A DNA stretch of 5,335 bases from Bacillota bacterium (lineage in GTDB: Bacteria; Bacillota_E; Sulfobacillia; Sulfobacillales; Sulfobacillaceae). Positions 1 to 5,289 of this stretch are shown piece after piece. A program made the position numbers and the translations under genes. The stretch spans positions 1 through 5,335 of the forward strand of contig JAKADW010000166.1 in assembly GCA_021820165.1 (NCBI GenBank). Direction: 5' to 3'. Position 1 is the first letter of the stretch. The number at the start of each line of letters is the position of its first letter. The notes under the pieces are model-generated. The model was not told the origin of the DNA, did no database searches, and saw nothing but the letters and a program-made list of their open reading frames with translations.

Positions 1-1113
1 GCCCAAGCGTTGCAGCAAACGCTGTCCGGAGCTTCCGCGCCTACGGCGACAATTGGGGGGATTAACCCCGTACAACAGTCTGCTGGTGGGGCGGTTAATG
101 TGGCCGGGGTTCAGATTAACACGAACGAGGGGTCATTGCAGTCAACCGGGATTAACACCAACCTTGCCATCCAGGGAAACGGCTACTTCATTGTGAAAAC
201 CTCGCAAGGGGGGTACGCTTACACCCGCGCGGGGGATTTTAGTTTGGATGCCAACGGCAACTTGGTTAACCCCGAAGGCGACATGGTTATGGGTTGGTCC
301 CCCACCACCATTAGCAATAAGGCGCAGACGGGGACCAACATGGTGCCCATCAGCATTCCACCCAATCAGACCCAGCCCGCAGCCCAGAGCACCAAGATTA
401 CCGTCACTGGCAACATCAATAGCCAGGACTCGACCGTGTCCGTGCCGACCACTGCCTACGATTCCTTAGGGAATCAGATCCCCGTCACGCTAACATTTAA
501 ACAGTCGTCCTCCAGTCCGGGGACATGGAATGTAAGTTATTCCTACACCCCGTCAGGCAGTACTACCCCGACTACTTCGTCAGCCGGGTCGGTCACCTTT
601 TACACGAGCGGTTCGAACGCGGGGACTGTCAAGTCGACCTCGTTGTCGTCTCTCGCATTACCTAATGATCCAGGCGTTAGTTTGAATCTTAAAGGCATGA
701 ACGATTTCGCGATGTCCTCGAATCTGACGGCGAACGCCGACGGGAACCCGGCGGGAACCTTGCAGAACTTTACGATTGGGTCGGACGGCACCATCACCGG
801 GAGTGCTTCCAATGGGGGTACCAAGGTGTTGGGACAGGTCGGGTTGGCCAACTTTACCAATCCCGGGGGCCTACTCAATATTGGCAATACCCTCTGGCAA
901 CAATCGCCCAACTCTGGAGCGGCCAATGTGGGGACCGCCTCTACGGGGCAATTAGGCAGCATCGCGGCCGGGGAGTTGGAAGGCTCGAATGTGAGTCTCG
1001 CCAACGAGTTCGTCAACATGATTATGGCGCAGCAAGGGTATCAGGCGAATTCCAAGGTAATTACCGTGTCTCAGATGCTGGGCACGACCTTGGTGAACGC
1101 GATTCAACCGTAG
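1..1113 (+). CDS. flgE: Flagellar hook protein FlgE, 5'-truncated by window edge
   Basis: FlgE polymerises outside the cell into the curved hook that joins the flagellar rod to the filament. The frame is open from base 1 (Ala-Gln-Ala-Leu), so the TTG at 10 is an internal Leu codon and the true start lies upstream. The 370 visible residues carry the family landmarks. Near the N-terminal side is TLSGASAPTAT, followed by NLAIQGNGYFIV at about 54-65, the signature of hook/rod axial proteins. YTRAGDFSLDANGNLV follows at about 74-89. The middle is Ser/Thr/Gly-rich and beta-type, including AYDSLGNQIPVTLTF, as in the surface domains of hook proteins. The C-terminus has the D0 helix pattern SNVSLANEFVNMIMAQQGYQ followed by ANSK. 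FlgF and FlgG share some of these motifs, but the length and the DSLGN region fit FlgE. It ends in TAG and a hairpin follows 17 bp later, suggesting it is the last gene of its flagellar transcript. Confidence 0.93.
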   Translation, partial: AQALQQTLSGASAPTATIGGINPVQQSAGGAVNVAGVQINTNEGSLQSTGINTNLAIQGNGYFIVKTSQGGYAYTRAGDFSLDANGNLVNPEGDMVMGWSPTTISNKAQTGTNMVPISIPPNQTQPAAQSTKITVTGNINSQDSTVSVPTTAYDSLGNQIPVTLTFKQSSSSPGTWNVSYSYTPSGSTTPTTSSAGSVTFYTSGSNAGTVKSTSLSSLALPNDPGVSLNLKGMNDFAMSSNLTANADGNPAGTLQNFTIGSDGTITGSASNGGTKVLGQVGLANFTNPGGLLNIGNTLWQQSPNSGAANVGTASTGQLGSIAAGELEGSNVSLANEFVNMIMAQQGYQANSKVITVSQMLGTTLVNAIQP

Positions 1114-1130
1114 TCGTGTTGGGATTCAGG

Positions 1131-1160
1131 ACCGGGGCGTTCACGCCCCGGTCTTATTAT
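1131..1160 (+). terminator. Probable intrinsic terminator after flgE
   Basis: A perfect 9-bp GC-rich stem, ACCGGGGCG (1131-1139) with CGCCCCGGT (1144-1152), encloses the loop TTCA. The loop-closing bases could extend it to 10 bp. The stem is followed by CTTATTAT, which is a weak, interrupted T-tract. It starts 17 bp after the flgE stop codon. The stem is strong enough for a rho-independent terminator, but the poor U-run means it could be leaky or serve as a 3'-end stabiliser. Confidence 0.72.
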
Positions 1161-1235
1161 GGTTACCTAGGCGTGGCCGATGACCGGCATTCGGAGGTTC
1201 TCGGATAGCGGGGGATGTGGCGAGTGTAGGCTGGA

Positions 1236-1255
1236 GAGAAACCTTTCTCGGAAAG
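1236..1255 (+). other. Overlapping inverted repeats in the leader before the polysaccharide-kinase genes
   Basis: GAGAAA (1236-1241) pairs with TTTCTC (1244-1249) around CC. CTTTC (1243-1247) can instead pair with GAAAG (1251-1255) around TCG. The two stems share the TTTC segment and exclude each other in RNA; as DNA, the first is a near-perfect palindrome. It lies just upstream of a possible -10 hexamer TATGCT at 1270-1275, where an operator or -35 region would sit. Function is unknown, and both stems are short, so chance is possible. Confidence 0.25.
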
Positions 1256-1269
1256 ACAGGAAGTCGCAC

Positions 1270-1275
1270 TATGCT
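1270..1275 (+). promoter_or_regulatory. Candidate -10 element for the modulator-kinase group
   Basis: TATGCT matches TATAAT at 4 of 6 positions. It would start transcription near 1282, giving a leader of about 33 nt that contains the ribosome binding site. No good TTGACA-like -35 lies 16-18 bp upstream; the best is TTCTCG at 1245-1250, spaced 19 bp and inside the inverted repeat. A promoter is expected here because a terminator-like hairpin separates this group from flgE, but this assignment is tentative. Confidence 0.22.
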
Positions 1276-1294
1276 TGTCGAAGTATGTGGTAAC

Positions 1295-1301
1295 AAAGGA
1301 G
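1295..1301 (+). promoter_or_regulatory. Ribosome binding site of the modulator gene
   Basis: AAAGGAG is a good Shine-Dalgarno match, 13 nt before the ATG at 1315. This is longer than the usual 5-9 nt. No alternative in-frame start codon lies between it and the ATG, so the long spacing seems genuine and may weaken initiation. Confidence 0.6.
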
Positions 1302-1314
1302 TGGGAACCGGTCA

Positions 1315-2073
1315 ATGGAATTGAAGGAATTATGGCGTGTCGTCAAAAAGCGACTCGCAATGATTGTTGTGATCACCTTGGTTGCAACCGTCACGAGTGG
1401 CGTTGTGTCCAAAATCGTGTTGCCCAAAGTGTACGCTGGGACCGTGACGTTGATGGTGATTCCGCACAATAGCGCTCAAGACTTGTTGACCTCGATGGTG
1501 ACCGGTCAACAGCTCGTCGATACCTATAGCCAGTTGGTCACAGCGCCCTCGGTGGTGAATCATGTTAATGCCTCCCTTCACCTGGGTGAAACCGAGCAAC
1601 AACTGACCCATGCAATTACCGCAACCCCCGAGACCAACACCGACTTATTGACCGTGACGGTGAAGGGGACGTCACCCACATGGAGCGCCAGGGTGGCGAA
1701 CGCCGTGGCGAATCAAACGGTTGCGTTGGTCACCAAGGTACAAGGGCAAAAGAATTTGGAAGTCGTTACGGCGGCGGCGCCGTCCTCGATCCCTGTAGCT
1801 CCGAAGGCCAAGACCAACGTGGCCATCGCCTTTGTTTTGGGACTTTTGGTGAGTGGGGGTTTGGCATTTCTCTTGGAATACTTGGATGACTCCGTTCACT
1901 CGGAAGAGGACATCAAGCGCTATTTTGGCGATTGGCCGATTCTGACTGTTATCCCTGCCATTCCTTCGAAGCCAGTTGTCAGCAATCGGGCAAGGCAGCA
2001 ACAGGCCACGGCCAAACGAGAACCGTCCCGTCGCCGGGGCAACCAAAGTAGCCGTAGGACAGAAAGGGGTTAG
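1315..2073 (+). CDS. Wzz/YveK-family chain-length determinant and tyrosine-kinase modulator
   Basis: This is a membrane partner of bacterial tyrosine kinases (YveK, CapA and CpsC are relatives), controlling chain length or export of a surface polysaccharide. The 252 residues run in the family order: cytoplasmic start MELKELWRVVKKR, first membrane segment at about 14-36, extracellular Wzz domain at about 37-167, a proline-containing motif before the second segment (PSSIPVAPK, 156-164), and the second membrane segment at about 168-187. A short cytoplasmic stretch, EYLDDSVHSEEDIKRYFGDW (188-207), matches the family's conserved post-membrane segment, which in homologues contacts and activates the kinase. 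The protein ends with an unusual low-complexity tail (225-252) holding ten Arg/Lys among 28 residues. The kinase gene begins 2 nt after the stop codon, so the two are almost certainly co-transcribed. Family assignment is firm, but the exact polymer is unknown because no glycosyltransferases lie in the window. Confidence 0.88.
   Translation: MELKELWRVVKKRLAMIVVITLVATVTSGVVSKIVLPKVYAGTVTLMVIPHNSAQDLLTSMVTGQQLVDTYSQLVTAPSVVNHVNASLHLGETEQQLTHAITATPETNTDLLTVTVKGTSPTWSARVANAVANQTVALVTKVQGQKNLEVVTAAAPSSIPVAPKAKTNVAIAFVLGLLVSGGLAFLLEYLDDSVHSEEDIKRYFGDWPILTVIPAIPSKPVVSNRARQQQATAKREPSRRRGNQSSRRTERG
2063..2069 (+). promoter_or_regulatory. Ribosome binding site of the tyrosine kinase gene
   Basis: AAAGGGG lies 6 nt before the ATG at 2076 and inside the last codons of the modulator gene. 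This spacing supports that start and suggests translation coupled to the upstream gene, whose stop codon ends 2 nt before the ATG. Confidence 0.6.
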
Positions 2074-2075
2074 TC

Positions 2076-2786
2076 ATGGGATCACGAGAATTGATACAGC
2101 TTTTAGATCCGAAATTAGTCACCATGACCGCTCCGAATTCAACTGCCAGTGAGCAATATCGGGCCCTTCGCACCAATCTCGAATTTTTAGGCGTCACCGA
2201 CCATCTTCAGACCATTCAGGTGACTAGCGGGGTGCCAGGCGCGGGAAAAAGTTTGACGGCCGCCAATTTGGCTATCGTGATGGCCCAAGCGGGGCGACGC
2301 GTGCTGTTGGTTGATGCCGACTTGAGACGGCCCACCATTCATCACCTATTTGCAAGCGCTAACTTGTCGGGCCTCACGACGGCGATGACGCGCCTCGAAA
2401 ACTGGCCGCAGTATCTCACGCCTAGCCCTCTGTCGAATCTGGCTGTCCTCACCTCGGGGCCGATTCCGCCGAATCCGTCGGAAATGCTGGGATCCAGTGC
2501 CATGAGCCACCTTTTGAAAAGTTTTCAAGGCGAATATGAATATGTCATTGTCGATACACCTCCGGTGGTCGCGTACACCGATGCCGCTGCGTTAAGCCAG
2601 CTCGTGGACGGAAGCATCTTCGTGGTGCGTGCTGACTTTGCCTCCAGGCAAGCCGATTTAAAGGGCAAGGAGCGTCTGGAGCAGGTGAACGCGCGGATTC
2701 TGGGGATTGTGTTAAATGGGTTGAATCTTGAGGGCGACCAAGCGTATAGCTACTATTACGGGTATGGCGCCAAGGCGCCTTCCTAA
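2076..2786 (+). CDS. CpsD/YwqD-family bacterial tyrosine kinase (BY-kinase)
   Basis: This is a cytoplasmic P-loop ATPase that phosphorylates itself and other proteins on tyrosine, working with the adjacent membrane modulator in polysaccharide synthesis or export. All expected motifs are visible in 236 residues. The oligomerisation motif EX2RX2R is E26-QY-R29-AL-R32. Walker A is GVPGAGKS at 52-59, with K58; many relatives have PGEGKS where this has PGAGKS. Walker A' is LLVDADLRRP at 77-86, with D80 and D82. The family stretch SGPIPPNPSEML is at 127-138, and Walker B is VIVDTPPV at 157-164, with D160. The C-terminus carries the tyrosine cluster expected for autophosphorylation (YSYYYGY, 224-230; five Tyr). 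The length is typical of the stand-alone Gram-positive form, as opposed to the fused Proteobacterial form. It could also be called a capsular exopolysaccharide family protein. The next gene starts at or before its stop codon. Confidence 0.92.
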   Translation: MGSRELIQLLDPKLVTMTAPNSTASEQYRALRTNLEFLGVTDHLQTIQVTSGVPGAGKSLTAANLAIVMAQAGRRVLLVDADLRRPTIHHLFASANLSGLTTAMTRLENWPQYLTPSPLSNLAVLTSGPIPPNPSEMLGSSAMSHLLKSFQGEYEYVIVDTPPVVAYTDAAALSQLVDGSIFVVRADFASRQADLKGKERLEQVNARILGIVLNGLNLEGDQAYSYYYGYGAKAPS

Positions 2787-3741
2787 TGTGCGCTTATACG
2801 TTCGTCCGCAATATTTGTCCCTTAAGGGGGAAAAGACAACGCAGTATCGTCGACTGGTCGTGTTCCTGATTTCGTTGGGGATAGCAGGATCCATGGCGGG
2901 TTGCGGCGCCAGGGGAACGACAGCGAGTTCTAATATAGGACGTCATCATACGAGATCTACGACACCCCGCCCGTCTACTCCTTCGTCACCATCGAACAAT
3001 GAAACCGTCCAGAGGGTGATTCACGTGTCTCGGGGCCCGTTTGATGAAACCATTAAAGAAGCCATGCAGTATCTTCGCCAAAGGTCCGCCCGTTTTTCCT
3101 ATATGGCACCGACGGAACCGGGATTTTCCCCGAAGGTTCCACACCTGGCTGCGTTGGCTACGGCCAATGCCCGAGGCTACACGGTCAACCTTTTTTCCAG
3201 CGACAAACGGCTTCCCATCAACAGCCCGATACTGTCCACGGCACCCTACGAGCAGGCCGACGCCATTGTAGGCTCGTTCGGAGGCCGACCCTACTCGTCA
3301 TCATCGAGGGCGCTCGCATCGTTATATGTGAGCTCGACCCATTCCATCGCGCCGGCCTACCAGCCTCCACCAAAGGTTGGGGACACAGAGGTCAATTTGG
3401 GAGAGGGCATCTATGGTTTCGAATATGTGAATGACACGTCGACCCCGGGTACGCCAATGGTGGTCTGGCACGAAGGGGACTGGACACTGGAAGTCTGGGA
3501 TGGGTCGATAACCCAGGACCTAGCCCAGGCCAGAAAGTTGGTCGGATACCTCCATCGCCACCTGCTTCCCGAAACTTTTGGGGTCGTCGGCGAAAATATT
3601 GCTGGGGACGGGGAGCATACCACGGTAGAGTGGGTGTACGGGAATATGCTGTATTCTGTGTTCAATTACCAAAGTGGCCTTCAGGCAGTGGAAATGGCCG
3701 CATCGGCACGTGTCTTTCCTTCTGGGCAGAGGAGGCCCTAG
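2764..3741 (+). CDS. Predicted lipoprotein of unknown function, overlapping the kinase gene
   Basis: I do not recognise this family. From the ATG at 2764 it is 325 residues. A positively charged stretch and a hydrophobic segment (VVFLISLGIAGSM) lead to a lipobox-like MAGC with Cys at 47, so it is probably lipid-anchored outside the membrane. A Ser/Thr/Pro-rich linker follows at about 48-83, then a globular region. Its C-terminal part holds VVWHEGDWTLEVWDG (233-247) and VEWVYGNMLYSVFNYQSG (288-305). Trp/Gly-rich strands followed by a closing helix recall DUF4367-like extracytoplasmic domains, but this is only a resemblance. The start is unsure: GTG at 2788 (Cys at 39) and TTG at 2815 (Cys at 30) give more normal signal lengths, and none has a strong ribosome binding site. 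The 2764 start overlaps the kinase by 23 nt; the 2788 start lies 1 nt past its stop. Either implies coupling to the kinase operon and perhaps a role beside it. Confidence 0.75.
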   Translation: MAPRRLPNVRLYVRPQYLSLKGEKTTQYRRLVVFLISLGIAGSMAGCGARGTTASSNIGRHHTRSTTPRPSTPSSPSNNETVQRVIHVSRGPFDETIKEAMQYLRQRSARFSYMAPTEPGFSPKVPHLAALATANARGYTVNLFSSDKRLPINSPILSTAPYEQADAIVGSFGGRPYSSSSRALASLYVSSTHSIAPAYQPPPKVGDTEVNLGEGIYGFEYVNDTSTPGTPMVVWHEGDWTLEVWDGSITQDLAQARKLVGYLHRHLLPETFGVVGENIAGDGEHTTVEWVYGNMLYSVFNYQSGLQAVEMAASARVFPSGQRRP

Positions 3742-3763
3742 CGGGGAGCATCGATTTCCCTGA

Positions 3764-4240
3764 TCAGGACGCGCTCTCTTTGAAAGTAATTTGGCTAAAG
3801 GAGTTCAGCGTATCTCCGGAAATGGTTTGTGTCACCCAGAAAGTATGGAGCCGGATACCTTTCACGGTGACGTGAATGGGTCGAGATACGCTTTTCCCAG
3901 TGACGCTGGCTTCGCTTACCGTCCCGGACAAAACTAAGGTTGATGCCGAGGATGTCTTGCCTCGAAGATTGGCTTGAATCAAGGACCCGAATTCGCCCAT
4001 GTAGGCGACGGCTGTCACCCTTTGGCCATGAATGGACTGGATTACTAAGGACTCGCGCGGCGTTCCACCACCCGGATTGCTCAGCTCCCATACGCTGCCA
4101 GTTTTTACACGCGTGGGGCCGAGCTTGAGTGTGGCTATGGGCGCGGGCTTGAACGGCTTAACGGCCTTGGGGTGAGTTTGTCCACACGCTGAGAGAATAA
4201 CCATTAGGGCGGTCGCTGTGATATAGAGCCTCGTGCGCAT
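3764..4240 (-). CDS. Small predicted lipoprotein, unknown function
   Basis: This 158-residue protein has a clear type II signal peptide: charged MRTR, hydrophobic LYITATALMVI, then lipobox LSAC with the lipidated Cys at 19. It should be cleaved and anchored to the outer face of the cytoplasmic membrane. A Lys/Pro-rich spacer (KAVKPFKPAPIATLK, about 25-39) precedes a region that reads as alternating beta strands rich in Ser, Thr, Val and Gly, such as SRPIHVTVKG and HTFWVTQTISG. No catalytic motif or known domain is recognisable. The start is well fixed by AAGGAGG six nt upstream. It lies 55 bp downstream of the dehydrogenase on the same strand, so they may be co-transcribed, although a possible promoter lies in the gap. 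It converges on the larger lipoprotein with 22 bp between stop codons. Other than both being lipoproteins, the two show no obvious similarity. Confidence 0.78.
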   Translation of the reverse strand: MRTRLYITATALMVILSACGQTHPKAVKPFKPAPIATLKLGPTRVKTGSVWELSNPGGGTPRESLVIQSIHGQRVTAVAYMGEFGSLIQANLRGKTSSASTLVLSGTVSEASVTGKSVSRPIHVTVKGIRLHTFWVTQTISGDTLNSFSQITFKESAS

Positions 4241-4244
4241 CGGA

Positions 4245-4253
4245 CACCTCCTT
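4245..4253 (-). promoter_or_regulatory. Strong ribosome binding site of the small lipoprotein gene
   Basis: On the minus strand this reads AAGGAGGTG, a near-perfect complement to the 16S rRNA 3' end. Six nt separate AAGGAGG from the ATG at 4240. It is the best ribosome binding site in the window, fixes the start and suggests efficient translation. Confidence 0.85.
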
Positions 4254-4257
4254 CCGT

Positions 4258-4266
4258 ATCATATCA
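4258..4266 (-). promoter_or_regulatory. Possible extended -10 promoter of the small lipoprotein gene
   Basis: The minus strand reads TGATATGAT, that is, TGN followed by TATGAT (5 of 6 matches to TATAAT), the form of an extended -10 element. No convincing -35 is present; the bases 17 bp upstream read GGGACC. Transcription would begin near 4251, leaving a leader of only about 11 nt that starts inside the Shine-Dalgarno sequence. That short leader makes this promoter uncertain; read-through from the dehydrogenase gene is the alternative. Confidence 0.3.
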
Positions 4267-4295
4267 CGCGGAAGATGGGTGGTCCCGGCGAAATA

Positions 4296-5246
4296 TTACC
4301 AGCGCACCGGAGAGCGAGGAGGACGGCCTGACAGCACCCGCTCGACGTCTTCGAGGACCAGTGAGGTCGTCCGCGCCAAGGCCTCCTCGGTTAACCCGGC
4401 TAGGTGCGGGGTCAGATGAACGCCCGGATAGGAGGCTATTGGATCCGGCTGCTGGGGCGGCTCCTCCTCACGCACGTCTAAAAACACCGGCCCCAGCCGA
4501 CCCATTTTGAGGGCCTCCGCTAAGGCTAATTCATCGATGAGTCCCCCTCGCGCGGTGTTGATGAGAACCATGCCCGGTTTCGCGCCGCTCAACACCGAGG
4601 CATTGATGAGATGGGCGGTCTCCTGGCGTAGCGGCGCGTGGAGCGACAGCGCATCAGCACGGGAGACGAGCTCCATTAAGCTCGATTCGGGAATCACGGT
4701 TCCGTCAGCAATCAGGGCATTGAAGGGGGCGAGATGAGGATCGTAGGCTCTAACCGTCATTCCTAAAAAGCGGGCGGTGCGGGCGACACGCGTCCCGATG
4801 TCACCCATCCCCACTAAGCCGAGCGTCTTACCATGAACTTCCCTCCCACCCAAGTGCCGCTGCCACTGACCACCGCGCGCCGCTTGGTGCCAGTCGACCC
4901 AGGGGCGCATGCTGTAGAGAAGCGCACCGATGACATATTCCACCACCGCCACTGCATTGGCACCGCGGGCATAGACCACTGTTACCCGCCGTTCCTGGCA
5001 CGCATCCACGTCGATGTTGTCGAGCCCCACCCCCAGCCGCCCGACGACTTTCAAGTGGGGAGCCTCATCAAGGAGGTCCGCCGTCACGCGGGTTCGGTTT
5101 CGTACGATGAGGCCTTCAGCCTGCTTGAGGGCGCCTAAAAGCGCTGCCGCATCTCCCCATAAATCGGGGAGATATGTTGCTGGACCGGGGAGCTTCTTCA
5201 GCAAAGCTAAGCCGTGCGCGTCCATCCATTCACTAATCACGATCAT
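4296..5246 (-). CDS. D-isomer-specific 2-hydroxyacid dehydrogenase (phosphoglycerate/sulfolactate dehydrogenase-like)
   Basis: This is a soluble NAD(P)-dependent enzyme that interconverts a 2-hydroxyacid and its 2-keto acid. In 316 residues it has the conserved VVGRLGVGLDNIDVDAC (67-83) of the substrate domain and the Rossmann motif GMGDIG (146-151). Asp169 in AYDP, at the end of the second strand, favours NAD over NADP. The catalytic triad is complete: Arg233 in NTARGGLIDE, Glu262 in REEEPP and His281 in TPHLAGLTEEA. There is no C-terminal ACT domain, so it is not a full-length regulated SerA. The N-terminus (VISEWMD, then LIVRNRTRV at 46-54) and the GANAVAVVEYVIG segment resemble, from memory, (S)-sulfolactate dehydrogenases of the SlcC type as much as phosphoglycerate dehydrogenase. 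Substrate therefore cannot be assigned. The ATG at 5246 follows a GGGGGGA sequence at suitable spacing. The small lipoprotein gene lies downstream on the same strand. Confidence 0.93.
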   Translation of the reverse strand: MIVISEWMDAHGLALLKKLPGPATYLPDLWGDAAALLGALKQAEGLIVRNRTRVTADLLDEAPHLKVVGRLGVGLDNIDVDACQERRVTVVYARGANAVAVVEYVIGALLYSMRPWVDWHQAARGGQWQRHLGGREVHGKTLGLVGMGDIGTRVARTARFLGMTVRAYDPHLAPFNALIADGTVIPESSLMELVSRADALSLHAPLRQETAHLINASVLSGAKPGMVLINTARGGLIDELALAEALKMGRLGPVFLDVREEEPPQQPDPIASYPGVHLTPHLAGLTEEALARTTSLVLEDVERVLSGRPPRSPVRW

Positions 5247-5250
5247 GGAA

Positions 5251-5257
5251 TCCCCCC
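5251..5257 (-). promoter_or_regulatory. Putative ribosome binding site of the dehydrogenase gene
   Basis: On the minus strand the sequence is GGGGGGA followed by TTCC and the ATG at 5246. It is G-rich and at the right distance (4 nt), but a less exact Shine-Dalgarno than the one before the small lipoprotein. Confidence 0.45.
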
Positions 5258-5262
5258 AATGG

Positions 5263-5287
5263 GATGAAATGGGAATCTCCCCTCATC
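5263..5287 (-). other. Imperfect inverted repeat in the dehydrogenase leader
   Basis: GATGA (5263-5267) pairs with TCATC (5283-5287), and inside it GGGA (5271-5274) pairs with TCCC (5278-5281). The two parts are separated by a 3-by-1 internal loop. It lies just upstream of the dehydrogenase ribosome binding site. No T-run follows on the minus strand, so it is not a typical intrinsic terminator. It may be a leader structure or chance. Confidence 0.25.
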
Positions 5288-5289
5288 AT

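Noticed and set aside
57..69. Palindrome-like GGGGATTAACCCC in flgE
   Set aside because: Only four GC pairs around ATTAA, inside conserved hook-protein codons (Gly-Gly-Ile-Asn-Pro), so coding use explains it.
600..1019. Open frame on the minus strand antisense to flgE
   Set aside because: It lies wholly inside the well-supported flgE frame, shows no recognisable motif or ribosome binding site, and is explained by codon composition of the opposite strand.
1153..1314. Possible cyclic-di-GMP or other riboswitch before the modulator gene
   Set aside because: Considered because such switches often precede surface-polysaccharide genes, but I could not find the conserved GEMM core sequences or any other known aptamer pattern.
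1275..1472. Plus-strand frame overlapping the start of the modulator gene
   Set aside because: Starts from a weak codon without a suitable ribosome binding site and is out of frame with the clear Wzz-family protein; its peptide has no membrane segment or motif.
1672..2046. Minus-strand frame antisense to the modulator gene
   Set aside because: Arg/Gly-rich shadow of the coding strand with no family features or start signals.
2786..2869. TAATG overlap at the kinase stop codon suggesting a start at 2786
   Set aside because: The ATG opens a frame of only 27 codons with no features; the lipoprotein signal peptide is in a different frame.
3742..3769. Bidirectional terminator between the convergent lipoprotein genes, including palindrome CCTGATCAGG at 3759-3768
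   Set aside because: The palindrome has no room for a loop, the GGGGA/TTCCC pairing nearby is only five pairs with a G-T, and no T-run follows on either strand.
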